A stretch of DNA of 5,081 nucleotides from an uncultured Leptospiraceae bacterium (GTDB lineage Bacteria > Spirochaetota > Leptospiria > Leptospirales > Leptospiraceae). Location: positions 1 to 5,081 of the forward strand of contig CALDSP010000092.1 in the NCBI GenBank assembly GCA_937924465.1, given 5' to 3'. A program made the translations under genes and the position numbers. Within the stretch, counting starts at the first letter, position 1; every line of letters begins with the position of its first letter. Shown here piece by piece: positions 4,668 to 5,081 of this stretch. The notes beneath the pieces were generated by a model. The model was not told where the DNA came from. It saw nothing but the letters and a program-made list of their open reading frames with translations, and searched no databases.

Positions 4668-5081
4668 ATGAGTTTCTTGAACTCGGTAAATGTTTTAGAC
4701 TTAGCAGAGTGAATCAAAAGCTTTTTCAGTTTTTCAATGTCTTTAATTTTTCGAATTTGTTTCATAAGAAGAGAGTTTTCTTTAAGATTAAACCTTGTTT
4801 CCAAGTTTAACTGAATCCCTAAATAAAATCCATGAATTGCCTTTTCAATACCCTTCTCTATTCCTTTTTCAATTCCCTTTTCAATGCCTTCATACAAACC
4901 TTCTTCTTTTCCCTTCCTGTAAGCACTGTTGATCCCTGATACATAATCATGCTCTGCTTTGAGACGGGCTTCATACAACTCTCTACTTTTAGGAGAACGA
5001 GAAATGTTTTTTAATTCATTTATAGCTTTCTTGATGGAAGGATTCTTCTTCTCTAAGGCTCTCATCACTTCTCCTCTCAAC
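4661..5081 (-). CDS. Rpn-family nuclease/putative transposase, C-terminal part (continues beyond right edge)
   Basis: The minus strand is open from the window edge to a TAA at 4661-4663, giving 139 complete codons of what looks like the C-terminal half of a longer protein. The order of motifs is typical of the Rpn (recombination-promoting nuclease, PD-(D/E)XK) family. First comes a helix with PSIKKAINEL (14-23 counted from codon 5080), then RELYEARLKAEHD (33-45), then a Gly-Glu-Lys region with four GIEK units (65-80). A helical tail closes the protein. The nuclease core itself would lie outside the window, so whether it is intact cannot be judged. The codon at 5080 is TTG, but family length argues it is internal. 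These proteins often occur in several copies per genome. It is convergent with the receiver-ATPase gene and shares the hairpin at 4640-4659. An independent cargo or mobile role is inferred. Confidence 0.75.
   Translation of the reverse strand, partial: LRGEVMRALEKKNPSIKKAINELKNISRSPKSRELYEARLKAEHDYVSGINSAYRKGKEEGLYEGIEKGIEKGIEKGIEKAIHGFYLGIQLNLETRFNLKENSLLMKQIRKIKDIEKLKKLLIHSAKSKTFTEFKKLIK
4841..4888 (-). repeat. Four imperfect 12-bp repeats encoding GIEK units
   Basis: Four consecutive 12-base units encode GIEK four times (residues 65-80 of the partial protein), with scattered third-position differences between units. A preceding GLYE unit looks like a diverged fifth copy. Copy-number change would keep the frame and only lengthen or shorten the linker. 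Confidence 0.85.

Noticed and set aside
1..5081. CRISPR array, tRNA, rRNA, insertion-sequence ends or toxin-antitoxin pair
   Set aside because: No regularly spaced long repeats, no tRNA-like cloverleaf or rRNA sequence, and no terminal inverted repeats with target duplications were seen. The MazG-like gene is a pyrophosphohydrolase without a mazEF neighbour.

Overview
The window comes from an AT-rich bacterial chromosome, roughly 70% A+T by eye. Three features suggest a double-membrane bacterium: exported proteins with Sec-type signal peptides, a small lipoprotein with a relaxed lipobox (FFS-C), and a LolA-type periplasmic protein. At least two genes start with TTG; one of these has a textbook Shine-Dalgarno sequence. 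TTG use, the relaxed lipobox, an Rpn-type nuclease with GIEK repeats and a receiver-ATPase signalling protein together fit a spirochaete of the Leptospira kind. This is an inference, and a Bacteroidota or other low-GC diderm is not excluded.

Layout. Bases 1-132 (minus) are the first 44 codons of a family 2 glycosyltransferase that runs off the left edge. A 188-base AT-rich gap separates it from the divergent gene 321-974 (plus), a Nudix hydrolase resembling ADP-sugar diphosphatases. It is followed at 1017-1691 (plus) by an unrecognised exported protein with a TTG start. That gene meets a minus-strand gene tail to tail: the tetranucleotide TTAA at 1688-1691 carries both stop codons. The minus-strand pair reads from right to left as a 69-residue lipoprotein (2067-2276) and a MazG-like nucleotide pyrophosphohydrolase (1688-2047), probably one operon. 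Next, also on minus, is a LolA-like exported protein (2383-3045, TTG start).

The intergenic region 3046-3325 separates the LolA-like gene from a divergent plus-strand signalling gene (3326-4603). It holds the most interesting structure in the window. Two perfect TTGACA boxes lie on opposite strands inside a 9-bp inverted repeat, with a (TAA)5 microsatellite between them. This can be read as two overlapping, mutually exclusive divergent promoters whose spacer length could change by replication slippage. An 11-bp inverted repeat (CATTTTAGCCA / TGGCTAAAATG) brackets the promoters.

The signalling protein joins a receiver domain to a histidine-kinase-type ATPase. Lysine (K53) replaces the phospho-acceptor aspartate, and no normal phospho-donor histidine motif is visible, so it is probably a degenerate, non-canonical signalling protein. 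A hairpin at 4640-4659 separates it from the C-terminal part of an Rpn-family nuclease/putative transposase (4661-5081, minus, running off the right edge).

The genes do not form one obvious pathway. The Nudix and MazG proteins are both nucleotide-clearing or nucleotide-sugar hydrolases. Three products (1017-1691, 2067-2276, 2383-3045) are predicted to act in the cell envelope. The shared promoter region links the LolA-like envelope protein to the degenerate receiver-ATPase, the most plausible functional pairing here.
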